DNA of 64,000 nucleotides from an uncultured Aquimarina sp. (GCA_947495425.1 CANLYR010000010.1:62001-126000), one strand, 5' to 3'; shown: positions 19,885 to 30,133, counted from the stretch's first letter. Notes: generated by a model from the letters alone, not told the origin. Numbers and translations are program-made.

Positions 19885-21771
19885 ATGGAAGAAAAGAAAT
19901 TTGATCTTAATTCGATAATTGGGTTTGCACTTATTTTTGGAATCATCGTTTGGATGTTCTACTTAAATCAACCAACCCCAGAAGAAATTGAGGCCGAGAA
20001 AGCTAAAATAGAACAGGTAGAAGCTGATGACGAAGTAGAGAAAGAGGATACTACAGATTTTGTAACCAAAAGCAAGCCTATTGTGGTTAATCCACAGGAT
20101 TCTGTAGCATTGGTTAATGCAAAATCCCAATTAGGAGCATTTTCGTATTCTGCAAGTTTACCATCTGCTAAGGAAGAATTTACAACTATTGAAAACGAAT
20201 TGCTAAGCCTGAAAATCAATAACAGAGGCGGATATATCTCTGAAGCATTATTAAAGAACTTTAAAACATATGATTCTGTTCCTGTCTATCTGATAAAAGA
20301 CGGAAAAAATGCTTCTTTTAATATTAATTTCGGAACTACAGATAATCGGATCTTAAATACAAAAGATCTGTTTTTTCAACCAGCAGTGACCAAAAATGGA
20401 GATAACACCGTGTTATCTATGAAGCTCAAAGTATCTGAATCTCAATTTCTGGAATATAGATATGAGCTAAAACCTAATGATTATATGCTTGATTTCACTA
20501 TCCGATCACAAGGATTGCAACAAGTAATTAACGGAAGTCAGAGGTTGAATCTGGATTGGAAGCTTCAAGGAGAGAGGCATGCCAAGAGCGCTTCTTATGA
20601 AAATCGTTACACAGAATTATTGTATGAATATGATGGTGATAAAGATGATTATCTTGGACAAGGAGAGTTTACAGATGATGAGGAACAAAACGTAAGTTGG
20701 ATTGCATTTAAGCAACATTTCTTTACTTCTGTATTACTTACGGACACGCCTTTTAAAACAGCTTCTTTTACCTCAAAAAATATCGCAAGTCAAAGCGAGT
20801 TGGATGATAAGGATATTAAGGTGACTAAAGAATTTGCAGCTTCTATGCCTTTAGAATTACAGGGGGGAGAGTTAAATTATAATATGAATTGGTATTATGG
20901 TCCCACTGATTATAAAATTCTGAATGCTTATGATCGTAATTTAGATGAAATCGTACCTTTAGGTTGGGGGATTTTTGGATTTATCAATAGATATTTATTC
21001 ATACCGTTTTTTGGTTTTTTAAGTGGTTTTCTTCCATACGGAGTCGCTATAGTGGTCATGACAATCATCGTTCGTATTATTTTGTCTCCTGTTACCTACA
21101 AATCCTATTTGTCTCAGGCAAAAATGAAGGTGTTACGCCCAGAGATTACAGAGATCAATGAGAAGCATAAAGATAATGCAATGAAGAAACAGCAAGAAAC
21201 TATGGCGTTGTATGGCAAAGCGGGTGTAAATCCAATGAGTGGTTGTTTACCGGCTTTAATGCAAATTCCTGTATTCTATGCATTATTCAACTTTTTTCCA
21301 AGTGCTTTTCAATTACGACAAAAAAGTTTCTTGTGGGCAGATGATCTATCAAGTTATGATAATATAGCACAGTTACCCTTCGAGATTCCGTTTTATGGCG
21401 ATCACGTGAGTTTGTTTCCGATATTAGCTTCTGTAGCTATATTTATTTATATGACAATGACTACCGGGCAAACTATGCAGACACAACAACCCGGGATGCC
21501 TAACATGAAATTTATCATGTATTTGTCTCCGCTAATGATGTTATTCTTCTTTAATAATTATGCCAGTGGGTTATCCTTGTATTATTTTGTGTCTAATTTG
21601 ATTACTATCGGTATCATGTTGGTTATCAAGAATGTAATTATTGATGAAGATAAAATTCATGCCAAAATTCAGGAAAATAAAAAGAAACCAAAAAAACAAG
21701 GAAAGTTTCAGAAGAAAATGAAAGAGTTGATGGAACAAGCAGAACAACAGAAAAAAGCACAAAAGAAATAA
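19885..21771 (+). CDS. yidC: membrane protein insertase YidC
   Basis: A 628-residue inner-membrane insertase of the Gram-negative type. An N-terminal helix (IIGFALIFGIIVWMFYL, about 14-30) is followed by a large periplasmic beta domain to about residue 350. The conserved five-helix core has LPYGVAIVVMTIIVRIILSP, SYLSQAKMKVLRPE, GVNPMSGCLPALMQIPVFYALF and YLSPLMMLFFFNNYASGLSLYY. The final 50 residues are highly basic (Lys-rich), as in YidC proteins that contact ribosomes. It inserts membrane proteins alone or with SecYEG. Confidence 0.95.
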   Translation: MEEKKFDLNSIIGFALIFGIIVWMFYLNQPTPEEIEAEKAKIEQVEADDEVEKEDTTDFVTKSKPIVVNPQDSVALVNAKSQLGAFSYSASLPSAKEEFTTIENELLSLKINNRGGYISEALLKNFKTYDSVPVYLIKDGKNASFNINFGTTDNRILNTKDLFFQPAVTKNGDNTVLSMKLKVSESQFLEYRYELKPNDYMLDFTIRSQGLQQVINGSQRLNLDWKLQGERHAKSASYENRYTELLYEYDGDKDDYLGQGEFTDDEEQNVSWIAFKQHFFTSVLLTDTPFKTASFTSKNIASQSELDDKDIKVTKEFAASMPLELQGGELNYNMNWYYGPTDYKILNAYDRNLDEIVPLGWGIFGFINRYLFIPFFGFLSGFLPYGVAIVVMTIIVRIILSPVTYKSYLSQAKMKVLRPEITEINEKHKDNAMKKQQETMALYGKAGVNPMSGCLPALMQIPVFYALFNFFPSAFQLRQKSFLWADDLSSYDNIAQLPFEIPFYGDHVSLFPILASVAIFIYMTMTTGQTMQTQQPGMPNMKFIMYLSPLMMLFFFNNYASGLSLYYFVSNLITIGIMLVIKNVIIDEDKIHAKIQENKKKPKKQGKFQKKMKELMEQAEQQKKAQKK

Positions 21772-21794
21772 CACGAAAAAATAGTTTATATATA

Positions 21795-21832
21795 AAAAAG
21801 CTCGTTTAGATATTATTCTAAACGAGCTTTTT
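21795..21832. terminator. bidirectional terminator between yidC and the fasciclin gene
   Basis: AAAAAGCTCGTTTAGA pairs with TCTAAACGAGCTTTTT around a 6-base loop. The A-rich and T-rich flanks make it usable from both converging genes. Confidence 0.85.
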
Positions 21833-21860
21833 CTTTAAATTCGCTGCGGTATAAATCTCT

Positions 21861-22841
21861 TTACATACTTGGTAATAACACAGTATCTATACCATGAATA
21901 ACGCCATTAGTCGTTTGGATATTTGTACTACCAGAGATGATAGTGCTTTGATTAGCTGGACCAGTAATCACTAGGGTAGAGGCATTGATATTTAAAATTC
22001 CTCCAAGGGTGATAGCATCACCATCTACCAGCGTGGCAATATCTTCAGCACGCACATTAGCATCTTCTAAAACATGCAATTCCAACGCAGCAGTAACCGT
22101 AGCTGCAGGGATATCTGCTAAGGTATTCCATTCTGTATTTGAGTCTAACAATGCCTGAAAAGCAGCATCATTGGGTGCAAAAATAGTAAAAGGCTCACTT
22201 ACACCATCAATACCGGGTGTGTCATCATCATCATCAAAAGCTCCTATAAGAGCAGTAGATGTTAATGCTGTCTCTAAAGAACTTAAATTAGAATCTGCCG
22301 CTACAAAAGTGGCTAGAGTTGGTAAACTGATGATATTATCCACTTTGTGAATGACACCATTAGTGGCTGGGATATCAGCATCGCTTACCGTTGCAGTATC
22401 GTTAAAACGTACACCACTACTAGTATCATAATAAATACTTATTTTACTGTCTGCTGGTCCAGCAGTAGATTCTGTAGTTGCATAACCAGAACCATTGGCA
22501 GTTAAATCAGAAGAAGACAATCTACCTACAATCACATGATTAAGTAATAGTTGTCTAAGTGTAGAAGTTTCTAAATCAGTAATAGAAATTCCTTCAAAAG
22601 CACTATTGGTCGGTGCCAGTACCGTGTACTCAACATTGGCATTGATCAATACATCATCTAAATCTGTAAGATCCAATGCTTGGGTAAAAATTGTTAATTC
22701 GCTATCGGCTTCTGCAGTAACAACTATATTATTGTCTGCTTGCCCAGGAGCATCATCATCGTCACTACATGAGGTGAATGAAAAAAATGCTATACTTGCA
22801 AGAGCAAGTATTTTAATTTGAGATTTTAATGTCATCATCAT
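21861..22841 (-). CDS. fasciclin (FAS1) domain lipoprotein
   Basis: A 326-residue secreted lipoprotein. The signal peptide ends at the lipobox FTSC, with the lipidated Cys followed by SDDDD, the surface-export type signal of flavobacterial lipoproteins. Two FAS1 domains follow (about 40-170 and 185-325), each with the paired motifs YTVLAPTNSAFEG / HVIVGRLSSSD and FTIFAPNDAAFQA / LHVLEDANVRAED, and each ending in TNGVIHxxDxxxLP. FAS1 proteins mediate adhesion to other cells or matrix. Three consecutive ATG codons precede the signal peptide. Apparently monocistronic. Confidence 0.92.
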   Translation of the reverse strand: MMMTLKSQIKILALASIAFFSFTSCSDDDDAPGQADNNIVVTAEADSELTIFTQALDLTDLDDVLINANVEYTVLAPTNSAFEGISITDLETSTLRQLLLNHVIVGRLSSSDLTANGSGYATTESTAGPADSKISIYYDTSSGVRFNDTATVSDADIPATNGVIHKVDNIISLPTLATFVAADSNLSSLETALTSTALIGAFDDDDDTPGIDGVSEPFTIFAPNDAAFQALLDSNTEWNTLADIPAATVTAALELHVLEDANVRAEDIATLVDGDAITLGGILNINASTLVITGPANQSTIISGSTNIQTTNGVIHGIDTVLLPSM

Positions 22842-22972
22842 ATTATTGTTTTAAGTTAAAAATTTTTGTTCGTTTCAAAATAAAATAATGCTAGAGCTAA
22901 GCATGTGCTCAAATGAAGATTATTTTGATGTATTTAATTGTATTATGAATATTTAGGGCAGGATTATAGTTT

Positions 22973-22990
22973 CTTTAACGAATGTTAAAG
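22973..22990. promoter_or_regulatory. palindromic possible operator
   Basis: CTTTAAC, 4 bases, GTTAAAG. Perfect dyad in the divergent region between the fasciclin and YwqK-like genes. A regulator cannot be named. Confidence 0.3.
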
Positions 22991-23082
22991 GTCATGAAAG
23001 TGAGATTTTGTAATTTTTAATCCTCAAGATATTAGGGTTTTAGAATACAAATACATTGGTCTTTGGTACTACTTTGACAGGA

Positions 23083-23110
23083 TTGATTCTAAGATTATTC
23101 ACTAATTTTG
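23083..23110 (+). promoter_or_regulatory. candidate promoter of the YwqK-like gene
   Basis: TTG, 17-base spacer, TAATTTTG fits the flavobacterial consensus. It lies 84 bases before the start codon. Confidence 0.45.
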
Positions 23111-23194
23111 AAGTAAAAAAATAAAGGAATTAAAAAATATGGTATACTTTTTGGAAAGTTCAATCGTTGCAATACTATCACAAATTATATAACT

Positions 23195-23890
23195 ATGCGA
23201 GGTACATTTTTATTTTGTGTTTACATTTTTACATGTTTTTCTGTCTTTGGGCAAAAGTATAATAGCTTTGATGCCGAAGGAAAGCGACATGGTAAATGGA
23301 AAAAAAACTACAAGAATACAGATCAAATTCGTTATGAAGGAACGTTTGATCATGGTAAAGAAATTGGGGAGTTTAAATTCTATAAGCCAAGTAGTGGTAA
23401 ATCTCCTACTGCAATTAAAATATTTTCTAAGAATAACGACACTGTTAAAGTACGATATTTTACCAAAAAAGGAAAAGTCATAAGTGAAGGAGGGATGATT
23501 GATAAAGATCGCGTAGGATTGTGGACATACTATCACAACGATTCAGATAAAATTATGATGACTGAGCATTATAAATCCGGGAAACTGTCTGGAAAACAGC
23601 TCACTTACTTTGATACGGGTCAGCTCACAGAAACAAACTTTTATAAAGAAGGGAAAAGAGAAGGGAAAAGAATTATGTATTCTGAAGCTGGAGTAAAGAT
23701 TAAAGAATTCACCTATGAAAATGATCAACTACATGGGGTTACCAAATACTATGATACCAAGACTGGTAAATTAATTATAGAAGGAAATTATAAGAAAGAT
23801 CGCAAAGATGGCGTTTGGAGTTATTACGAAAACGGGAAACTAACCGAAAAAAAGTTATTTCCCCTTCAAAAAGGAGGAGCCAATAATTGA
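23195..23890 (+). CDS. YwqK/MORN-variant repeat secreted protein
   Basis: A 231-residue protein with an N-terminal signal peptide cleaved near VFGQ|KYNS. The mature part is a row of about six short beta-hairpin repeats of the MORN/YwqK type: RHGKWKKNYKN, IRYEGTFDHGKEIGEF, VGLWTYYHNDS, GKLSGKQLTYFDTGQL, GKREGKRIMYSEAG and KDGVWSYYENGKL. Such proteins are often annotated as 'YwqK family antitoxin', but no toxin gene is next to it, so that name should not be read as function. Probably periplasmic or on the cell surface. Confidence 0.85.
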   Translation: MRGTFLFCVYIFTCFSVFGQKYNSFDAEGKRHGKWKKNYKNTDQIRYEGTFDHGKEIGEFKFYKPSSGKSPTAIKIFSKNNDTVKVRYFTKKGKVISEGGMIDKDRVGLWTYYHNDSDKIMMTEHYKSGKLSGKQLTYFDTGQLTETNFYKEGKREGKRIMYSEAGVKIKEFTYENDQLHGVTKYYDTKTGKLIIEGNYKKDRKDGVWSYYENGKLTEKKLFPLQKGGANN

Positions 23891-24116
23891 TTTATAAAAT
23901 ACCGGTAGAAGTCATTTGAACTTTTTGTCTGGAAGCGAAAAAACAGGCTTTTGTGACATAATAATATTTTTTTTAAGTATTCTGGTCATAGCTACGGTAC
24001 GAAAGAAAGATGAAGTTAGGGTGCAAAATACATTTTTATAGCCCAGAATTAAAAGTTTAAATGGCTACATAGATAAAACCATAAAGTAATGCACAGGCAT
24101 TGCTTTTTTTATTTGT

Positions 24117-24124
24117 TACTTTTG
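24117..24124 (+). promoter_or_regulatory. candidate -7 box for mnmA (TACTTTTG)
   Basis: Exact TANNTTTG 35 bases before the mnmA start. An upstream TTG is 14 bases away, shorter than usual. Confidence 0.42.
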
Positions 24125-24158
24125 CAAAATAATTTGAGATTAAAAAAAGGATTTTTTG

Positions 24159-25346
24159 ATGAAGAGAGTAATCGTTGGATTATCAGGAGGAGTTGATTCT
24201 AGTGTAGCAGCATATTTGTTAAAAGAACAAGGATATGAAGTAATTGGGTTGTTTATGAAAAACTGGCATGATGACTCAGTTACTATTTCTGATGAATGCC
24301 CTTGGTTAGATGATAGTAATGATGCGTTATTAGTAGCAGAAAAACTTGGCATACCTTTCCAGACCGTAGATCTTAGCGAAGAATATAAAGAACGTATTGT
24401 TGATTACATGTTTCATGAGTATGAGAAAGGACGTACACCCAATCCAGATGTGTTATGTAATCGAGAAATCAAATTTGATGTGTTTCTTAAAATTGCGTTA
24501 TCGTTAGGTGCAGATTATGTTGCGACAGGTCACTATTGCAGAAAAGATACTATTGAGCAGGAAGGAAAAAAAGTGCATAGATTATTGGCAGGCAAAGACC
24601 CTAATAAAGATCAGTCTTATTTTTTATGTCAGTTATCTCAAGAACAGTTGGCAAAAACACTGTTTCCGGTTGGAGAATTGTTAAAATCCGAGGTAAGAGA
24701 AATTGCTTCAATACAAAATCTGGTAACTGCAGATAAAAAAGACTCACAAGGCTTATGTTTTATAGGAAAAGTACGTCTGCCTGAGTTTTTACAACAAAAA
24801 TTGGAAGCAAAACAAGGAGATATTATAGAAATACCTTCTTCTGAAAAGAAATATATGCGAGAAGTGCCAGAATTTTCTTCCAAAAGAGAAGAATTGGCAT
24901 TTTTTTCAGCTAAATATAGATATGATACTCATGAAGGAAAAATTGTAGGTAAACATCAAGGTGCACACTATTATACCAAAGGGCAACGCAAAGGATTAGC
25001 AGTTGGAGGCACACCAGAGCCACTTTTTGTAATAGAAACAGATGTAGAAACAAATACAATTTATACTGGGCAAGGTAAACACCATCCCGGCCTATACCGT
25101 AAAGCATTATTTATTAGTAATGAAGAATTACATTGGGTAAGAGATGATCTAAGGCTCCAGGTGGATAAAGAAATGAAGGTAACGGCAAGAATCAGGTATA
25201 GACAATCTTTAGAAAAAGCGACGTTGTATAAAGTCGATTCGGGAATGTATGTGACTTTTGAAAATGATCAAAGTGCAATTACCGAAGGGCAATTTGTTGC
25301 TTGGTATCTAGAGGATGAACTTATTGGGTCTGGTGTAATTTCGTAA
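24159..25346 (+). CDS. mnmA: tRNA-specific 2-thiouridylase MnmA
   Basis: A 395-residue enzyme that thiolates U34 of Lys, Glu and Gln tRNAs. The start is the ATG at 24159, right after an in-frame [18 protein letters not shown] is the PP-loop. [12 protein letters not shown] carries the first catalytic Cys and [12 protein letters not shown] the second. The central [20 protein letters not shown] and the C-terminal beta-barrel ([14 protein letters not shown]) complete the family pattern. It needs sulfur from a cysteine desulfurase encoded elsewhere. Confidence 0.95.
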   Translation: MKRVIVGLSGGVDSSVAAYLLKEQGYEVIGLFMKNWHDDSVTISDECPWLDDSNDALLVAEKLGIPFQTVDLSEEYKERIVDYMFHEYEKGRTPNPDVLCNREIKFDVFLKIALSLGADYVATGHYCRKDTIEQEGKKVHRLLAGKDPNKDQSYFLCQLSQEQLAKTLFPVGELLKSEVREIASIQNLVTADKKDSQGLCFIGKVRLPEFLQQKLEAKQGDIIEIPSSEKKYMREVPEFSSKREELAFFSAKYRYDTHEGKIVGKHQGAHYYTKGQRKGLAVGGTPEPLFVIETDVETNTIYTGQGKHHPGLYRKALFISNEELHWVRDDLRLQVDKEMKVTARIRYRQSLEKATLYKVDSGMYVTFENDQSAITEGQFVAWYLEDELIGSGVIS

Positions 25347-25434
25347 CTTGTCACTCATACGATATTTTAATTCTGATAGACTTGTAGTAGACTTGATCTG
25401 CTATCGGTCTTGAGGTCTTCAAACAAAGAAAATA

Positions 25435-26379
25435 ATGAGCAAAATAAAAGAGTTATTCAATATTCAATATCCAATAATTCAGGGCGGAATGATATGGACA
25501 AGCGGTTGGAAACTTGCCAGTGCAGTAAGTAATGCAGGAGGATTAGGGCTTATTGGATCGGGATCAATGTATCCTGATGTGTTACGAGAACATATACAAA
25601 AATGTAAGAAAGCTACTGATAAACCATTCGGAGTCAATATCCCAATGCTATATCCTAATCTCGAAGAAATTATACAGATTATCATTGAGGAAGAGGTGAA
25701 AATTGTATTTACTTCTGCCGGAAATCCAAAAACATATACAGCGTATCTGAAAGAAAAAGGGATTACTGTAGTGCATGTAGTAAGCAGTCTTAAGTTTGCT
25801 TTAAAAGCACAGAATGCCGGAGTAGATGCGGTCGTAGCAGAAGGTTTTGAAGCAGGAGGACATAATGGTAGAGATGAAACCACAACACTTGCATTGATTC
25901 CTATGGTTAAAGATGAAATTCGAATCCCTTTAATCGCTGCAGGTGGCATTGCAACTGGAGCTGCTATGTTTGCTGTAATGGCTTTAGGTGCAGATGGGGT
26001 TCAGATCGGAAGTCGTTTTGTAGCAAGTGATGAAGCATCATCTCATATTGATTTTAAACACATGGTAGTTGATGCTAAAGAAGGGGATACACACCTTACA
26101 TTAAAAGAATTAGCACCAGTACGTTTATTAAAGAATAAATTCTATCAAGATGTGTCAGCTTTGTATAGTAAAGGACCTACAATTGATGAGTTGAAAAATA
26201 TTTTAGGTAGAGCCAGAGCTAAACGAGGAATGTTTGAAGGAGATTTGGATGAAGGCGAATTAGAAATTGGACAAGTATCAGGATTGATTCACGACATTAA
26301 ACCTGCTGCAGTTATCATAAAAGATCTAATTGAAGAGTATATAGCCACCAAAAATAGAATGCAACACCTCTCTATATAA
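25435..26379 (+). CDS. FMN-dependent nitronate monooxygenase-like oxidoreductase
   Basis: A 314-residue TIM-barrel flavoprotein. IIQGGMIWTSGWKLASAVS, NAGGLGLIGSGSM, EGFEAGGHNGRDETTTLALI (FMN and active-site His) and PLIAAGGIATGAAMFAVMAL with GADGVQIGSRFVASDE match the nitronate monooxygenase/FabK-like group (PF03060). The substrate is uncertain: it may detoxify alkyl nitronates or act on enoyl compounds. It lies 9 bases upstream of mazG and may be cotranscribed with it. Confidence 0.88.
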   Translation: MSKIKELFNIQYPIIQGGMIWTSGWKLASAVSNAGGLGLIGSGSMYPDVLREHIQKCKKATDKPFGVNIPMLYPNLEEIIQIIIEEEVKIVFTSAGNPKTYTAYLKEKGITVVHVVSSLKFALKAQNAGVDAVVAEGFEAGGHNGRDETTTLALIPMVKDEIRIPLIAAGGIATGAAMFAVMALGADGVQIGSRFVASDEASSHIDFKHMVVDAKEGDTHLTLKELAPVRLLKNKFYQDVSALYSKGPTIDELKNILGRARAKRGMFEGDLDEGELEIGQVSGLIHDIKPAAVIIKDLIEEYIATKNRMQHLSI

Positions 26380-26388
26380 CGATCACAT

Positions 26389-27162
26389 ATGAATTCAAGA
26401 AAAGACCAGCTTAAAGCTTTTGATAGGTTACTAACCATCATGGATGAACTTCGTGATCAGTGCCCTTGGGATAAAAAACAAACATTACAATCCTTAAGAC
26501 ACCTAACCATAGAGGAAACATATGAGTTGGGGGATGCGATTCTGGATAACGATTTAGAAGAAGTAAAGAAAGAACTTGGTGATGTGTTGTTGCATATCGT
26601 ATTCTACGCAAAAATTGGTAGTGAAACTAAGGATTTTGATATCGCAGATGTGGCTAATGAGATTTGTGAAAAACTCATAAGCAGACATCCACATATATAT
26701 GGTGATGTAAATGTTGAAAATGAAGAAGATGTAAAGCGTAATTGGGAAAACTTAAAACTAAAAGAAGGAAAGACAAGTGTTCTTGAAGGTGTGCCAAAAT
26801 CATTACCTGCATTAGTAAAAGCAAGTAGGATACAAGATAAAGTAGCAGGAGTTGGTTTTGATTGGGAAGAGCCTCAACAAGTTTTTGAGAAACTTCAAGA
26901 AGAACTTGAAGAACTGCAACACGAAATTAAAGTACAAGATCAGAATAACATTGAATCAGAATTTGGGGACGTGCTTTTTTCTATGATTAATTATGCACGA
27001 TTTTTTAACATCAATCCAGAGAATGCTTTAGAGCGAACCAATAAAAAATTTATAAAGCGATTTCAATACTTAGAAGAAAAAGCCAAGGAGAGTAATAAAG
27101 ACTTAAGCGATATGACTCTGGCAGAAATGGATGTCTTTTGGGAAGAAGCTAAAAAATTATAA
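26389..27162 (+). CDS. mazG: nucleoside triphosphate pyrophosphohydrolase MazG
   Basis: A 257-residue protein with two MazG all-helical domains (about 10-120 and 150-250). The first has CPWDKKQTLQSLRHLTIEET and KELGDVLLHIVFYAKIG, and the second has EELEELQHEI and EFGDVLFSMINYARF; the ExxE...ExxD metal ligands are present in both. It hydrolyses (d)NTPs to monophosphates, cleaning the nucleotide pool, and can influence (p)ppGpp. Close to the upstream flavin oxidoreductase. Confidence 0.93.
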   Translation: MNSRKDQLKAFDRLLTIMDELRDQCPWDKKQTLQSLRHLTIEETYELGDAILDNDLEEVKKELGDVLLHIVFYAKIGSETKDFDIADVANEICEKLISRHPHIYGDVNVENEEDVKRNWENLKLKEGKTSVLEGVPKSLPALVKASRIQDKVAGVGFDWEEPQQVFEKLQEELEELQHEIKVQDQNNIESEFGDVLFSMINYARFFNINPENALERTNKKFIKRFQYLEEKAKESNKDLSDMTLAEMDVFWEEAKKL

Positions 27163-27460
27163 ATTTACCCTTGCAATTTTATATCATATTAGTCCTTTTC
27201 CTTTTGCTAGAAGCGAATAATTTTTAAAAAGAATTTACATTTTTAGCTGTGTTGCTGTTTTTGTATCGAAGCGGAAGCTAAAAATGCTGCTTTTATCTTG
27301 TTCTAATAGGGTTTATCCGTAAAATTTTATTTTTTATTTAGATCGTTAATCCCTGATTTTTGTTAGGTTTTTTGGTAAACTATTATCGGGAAACCCTTGT
27401 GCATAAGAGTTTTTCGGAAAACAAATCGTAAATTAGAGATATAATTATTTAGGAATAATT
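27163..27460. other. 298-base gap
   Basis: AT-rich region before the AraC-type regulator. No terminator, gene or RNA could be identified with confidence. Confidence 0.4.
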
Positions 27461-28963
27461 ATGTGGCTAACTAAAAAAAAAATTGCATCAATATTACTAT
27501 TGGTCATCCTCATCTTATGTATTTCCTCAAAAGCATTTAGTGCTAATGATGAATTTAATACAACAAATAAAGATGAGGATGTTCATAACCTTTTGTTTGC
27601 AGCTAAGAATTTTTATGATAATAGAAAGTATACTCGAGCCATTGAAACCTACAAAGAAGCATTTGATAAAGGAGTTGATTCAATATACTTATTTAGAGAA
27701 TTAGCGTTTTCATATGCTAAGATCAACGAGGCAGAATTAGCTAGTGAATATATAGAAAAGTATATTGAAGCAAGTTTAGATGTGGCTTTTGTGGATCATA
27801 GTTATTTTGATCAAATTAGTACTTCGAAAGCATACAGAGGTCTTACTGATAAATATTTAAGAACAGTAAGTTTATGGTCAATATTTTGTATGTATGTTGG
27901 TTTTATAGGCATTTTTATGTCTATAGTATTAAACCTTCGAAAGAATTCTGATAAAATAGCAAGCCTATTGATGAGTGCTTTTGTATTACTGCATTCCTTT
28001 TTCATAATTCATATTGGATTGTATCTAATGAATTATGAGTACTATATTCCTGATATTTTTTATATGTCAACATCGTTTTCTTTTCTATATGGTCCTTTGA
28101 TATATTTTTATTTTAAGAGAGTGACGTTACAATATAATTTCAAGAAAACAGATATATGGCACTTGATACCTACCTTACTTCTCGTTATTTTATTGTTTCC
28201 TATTTATATATTACCAGAGGAAGAAAAGCTCAAGATAGTTGTGCATGGAGAACGACCACATTTTATCTTAATTACCGTAAGTAAATTAATTTCTCTTTCA
28301 GTATACGGAGTATTGGTACTTAAAATTTTCGTTACGTATGCAAGAAACAATACTTTGATCACTAGAGTGCGGCATAATTGGCAAAGAAACATAGTTATCT
28401 TTTGCTCTGTATACATCGTTTCTTACGGGACGTATTCGTTACTTGTCATACAACACATTTTTAGCGGATTTTTGTTTTATTTTCAGATAGTGTCTATGGC
28501 TTTATTGGTTTTGTACATAAGTTATACGGCATTTGTTCAACCTTCTATATTTGGAAAATGGAAATCGACTAAGCCTAGTTTTTCCAATACATTGAATAAA
28601 TATAAAAATTCGGGGCTGACTGATAGTCTTTCATTAGAACTTAAAGAAGAATTGATCTTTTTATTAGATAAAAAGAAAGTATTCAAGCAAAATGATATTA
28701 CACTACACAAGCTATCTCAATTATTAAACACTACACGACATAATACGTCACAAATAATTAATGAGCATTTTGGATTAAATTTCTTTGAGTTAATGAATAA
28801 GTATAGGATAGATGAGGCAAAGAAACTACTAAAAGAAGAGAGACATAAGAATTTTAATATTATTGATGTTGCTTATGAAGTGGGTTTTAACAACAAAGTC
28901 ACTTTTAATAAATCTTTCAAAAAATACAATCAAATTACTCCATCAGAATATTTAAAGCTTTAA
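27461..28963 (+). CDS. membrane-bound AraC-family transcriptional regulator with TPR sensor
   Basis: A 500-residue protein. The signal-like first helix (ASILLLVILILCISSKAFSA) leads into a periplasmic helical region with a TPR-like unit (FAAKNFYDNRKYTRAIETYKEAF, read as overlapping segments near 43-66). About seven membrane helices follow (about 140-365). A cytoplasmic AraC HTH domain lies at about 395-500, with LSQLLNTTRHNTSQIIN for the first helix-turn-helix and IIDVAYEVGFNNKVTFNKSF for the second. The architecture suggests direct sensing of an envelope signal and transcription control at the membrane. Target unknown; the next gene downstream is a candidate. Confidence 0.87.
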   Translation: MWLTKKKIASILLLVILILCISSKAFSANDEFNTTNKDEDVHNLLFAAKNFYDNRKYTRAIETYKEAFDKGVDSIYLFRELAFSYAKINEAELASEYIEKYIEASLDVAFVDHSYFDQISTSKAYRGLTDKYLRTVSLWSIFCMYVGFIGIFMSIVLNLRKNSDKIASLLMSAFVLLHSFFIIHIGLYLMNYEYYIPDIFYMSTSFSFLYGPLIYFYFKRVTLQYNFKKTDIWHLIPTLLLVILLFPIYILPEEEKLKIVVHGERPHFILITVSKLISLSVYGVLVLKIFVTYARNNTLITRVRHNWQRNIVIFCSVYIVSYGTYSLLVIQHIFSGFLFYFQIVSMALLVLYISYTAFVQPSIFGKWKSTKPSFSNTLNKYKNSGLTDSLSLELKEELIFLLDKKKVFKQNDITLHKLSQLLNTTRHNTSQIINEHFGLNFFELMNKYRIDEAKKLLKEERHKNFNIIDVAYEVGFNNKVTFNKSFKKYNQITPSEYLKL

Positions 28964-29475
28964 ACTTGTTATTAAAATTATAAATTTTCTTAAAACATAT
29001 TGTCTATCATAATTCGCAGATAATAATGCCTAGTTACACAATAGGTGATCTGGCTTTTCTTCTCTAGATATAAGTAATATAGCTTTAATAAGGGTTTTAA
29101 GAGACCAACTAACAACAGTATACCTTTCGAGTTATAAATGCTTTTGTTACGATTACAACAAATGTGAGGTCTTAGTAAGAGTGTAATTTTATTTTCCTTC
29201 AACAAAATGTAAGAATGGTTCTCGATACAATCTCTTTATCTATGAAATAATGTATTTAATCCGATTTTATCAATGTGACAATCTTTAAACACTTGCTTTA
29301 TAGTTTGTTAACACTCTTTTAATTTAATTTTAACATTTTTTGTGTCATTTGTCGAAAATCGAAAACACTTGATCTAAAAGTCTGTTTTTTAGTTTGTTTA
29401 ACTACAATTTAGTAATATCATTGTATGGTAAAACCGTAGCCAAATAATAATTAACCATTATTAATTAAGAAGAAG
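28964..29475. other. 512-base gap, no gene seen
   Basis: AT-rich. The last 200 bases hold several TTTAAC/GTTAA words and a TTAATAAT-rich leader before the following secreted protein. No terminator hairpin after the regulator and no convincing RNA structure were seen. Confidence 0.4.
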
Positions 29476-30111
29476 ATGAAATTGATTACATATATTTTTA
29501 GTTTATTTATAATCTGTAACAGTTATGCCAATGACGACACTCTTAATGTTGAAAAGGATGGTCTGACGATTATGGTTATTGATTTTCAGGAAGGTGATAA
29601 ACTAAAGTTATTTGAAGTTGAAACAGGAGATCATGTTTTATCTAAAACACGTGGTCAAGTTGATCTTAGTCAGTTACCTATCGGGTCCTATTTGCTTGAG
29701 AATAGTGAAGGAAAATCTATTGTAATTGATCGATTAGCAGAAGACATAAATGTTGATGGAGTTATTAATACTATCCACAATGATTTTCTTTTGGAGAGAG
29801 ATAGTAAGAGAGTATATGTTGCTGCAGATGTTGATGTAGAGCAAGAATATATGAAATATTATGATAATGCTGAAACTAATCTTTTAGCAATCACTAGAGA
29901 AGGAGATGTTATTACTGTTGATGAATTTGAAGATGGAGATAAGATTAAATTATTTGAAGTAAAAAATACAGTGCATATTTTATCCAAAACGACTAATTTC
30001 GTTGACTTGAGTCAATTGCCTGCTGGCATTTATGTTCTTGAAAATAATAAAGGAGAAGCTGTAGTTGTTGAAAAATTTACAGATAATAATGATCAAGTAG
30101 CTGATATGTAA
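29476..30111 (+). CDS. secreted protein with two copies of a DUF3244/CTD-like beta domain
   Basis: A 211-residue protein with signal peptide (cleavage near NSYA|NDD). It contains two alignable units, about residues 28-90 and 135-205. Each runs DFQEGDKLKLFEV / EFEDGDKIKLFEV, then ILSKT or VLSKT, then VDLSQLPIGSYLLEN / VDLSQLPAGIYVLEN, then a VVIxxF-type end strand. The LPxGxYxLEN core resembles small T9SS sorting or DUF3244 beta-sandwich domains. Function unknown; the internal duplication is clear. A strong terminator follows. Confidence 0.8.
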   Translation: MKLITYIFSLFIICNSYANDDTLNVEKDGLTIMVIDFQEGDKLKLFEVETGDHVLSKTRGQVDLSQLPIGSYLLENSEGKSIVIDRLAEDINVDGVINTIHNDFLLERDSKRVYVAADVDVEQEYMKYYDNAETNLLAITREGDVITVDEFEDGDKIKLFEVKNTVHILSKTTNFVDLSQLPAGIYVLENNKGEAVVVEKFTDNNDQVADM

Positions 30112-30133
30112 CAAAAAATAATTACTAATTAAG

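Larger units (their letters stand above)
22842..23194. other. 353-base divergent gap
   Basis: It holds the upstream regions of the fasciclin and YwqK-like genes. Visible elements are a perfect 7-bp palindrome CTTTAAC-GAAT-GTTAAAG at 22973-22990, which could be an operator, and a candidate plus-strand promoter at 23083-23110. No gene seen. Confidence 0.5.

Noticed and set aside
23195..23890. Antitoxin of a toxin-antitoxin pair
   Set aside because: The YwqK name suggests it, but the protein has a signal peptide and no small partner gene adjoins it.
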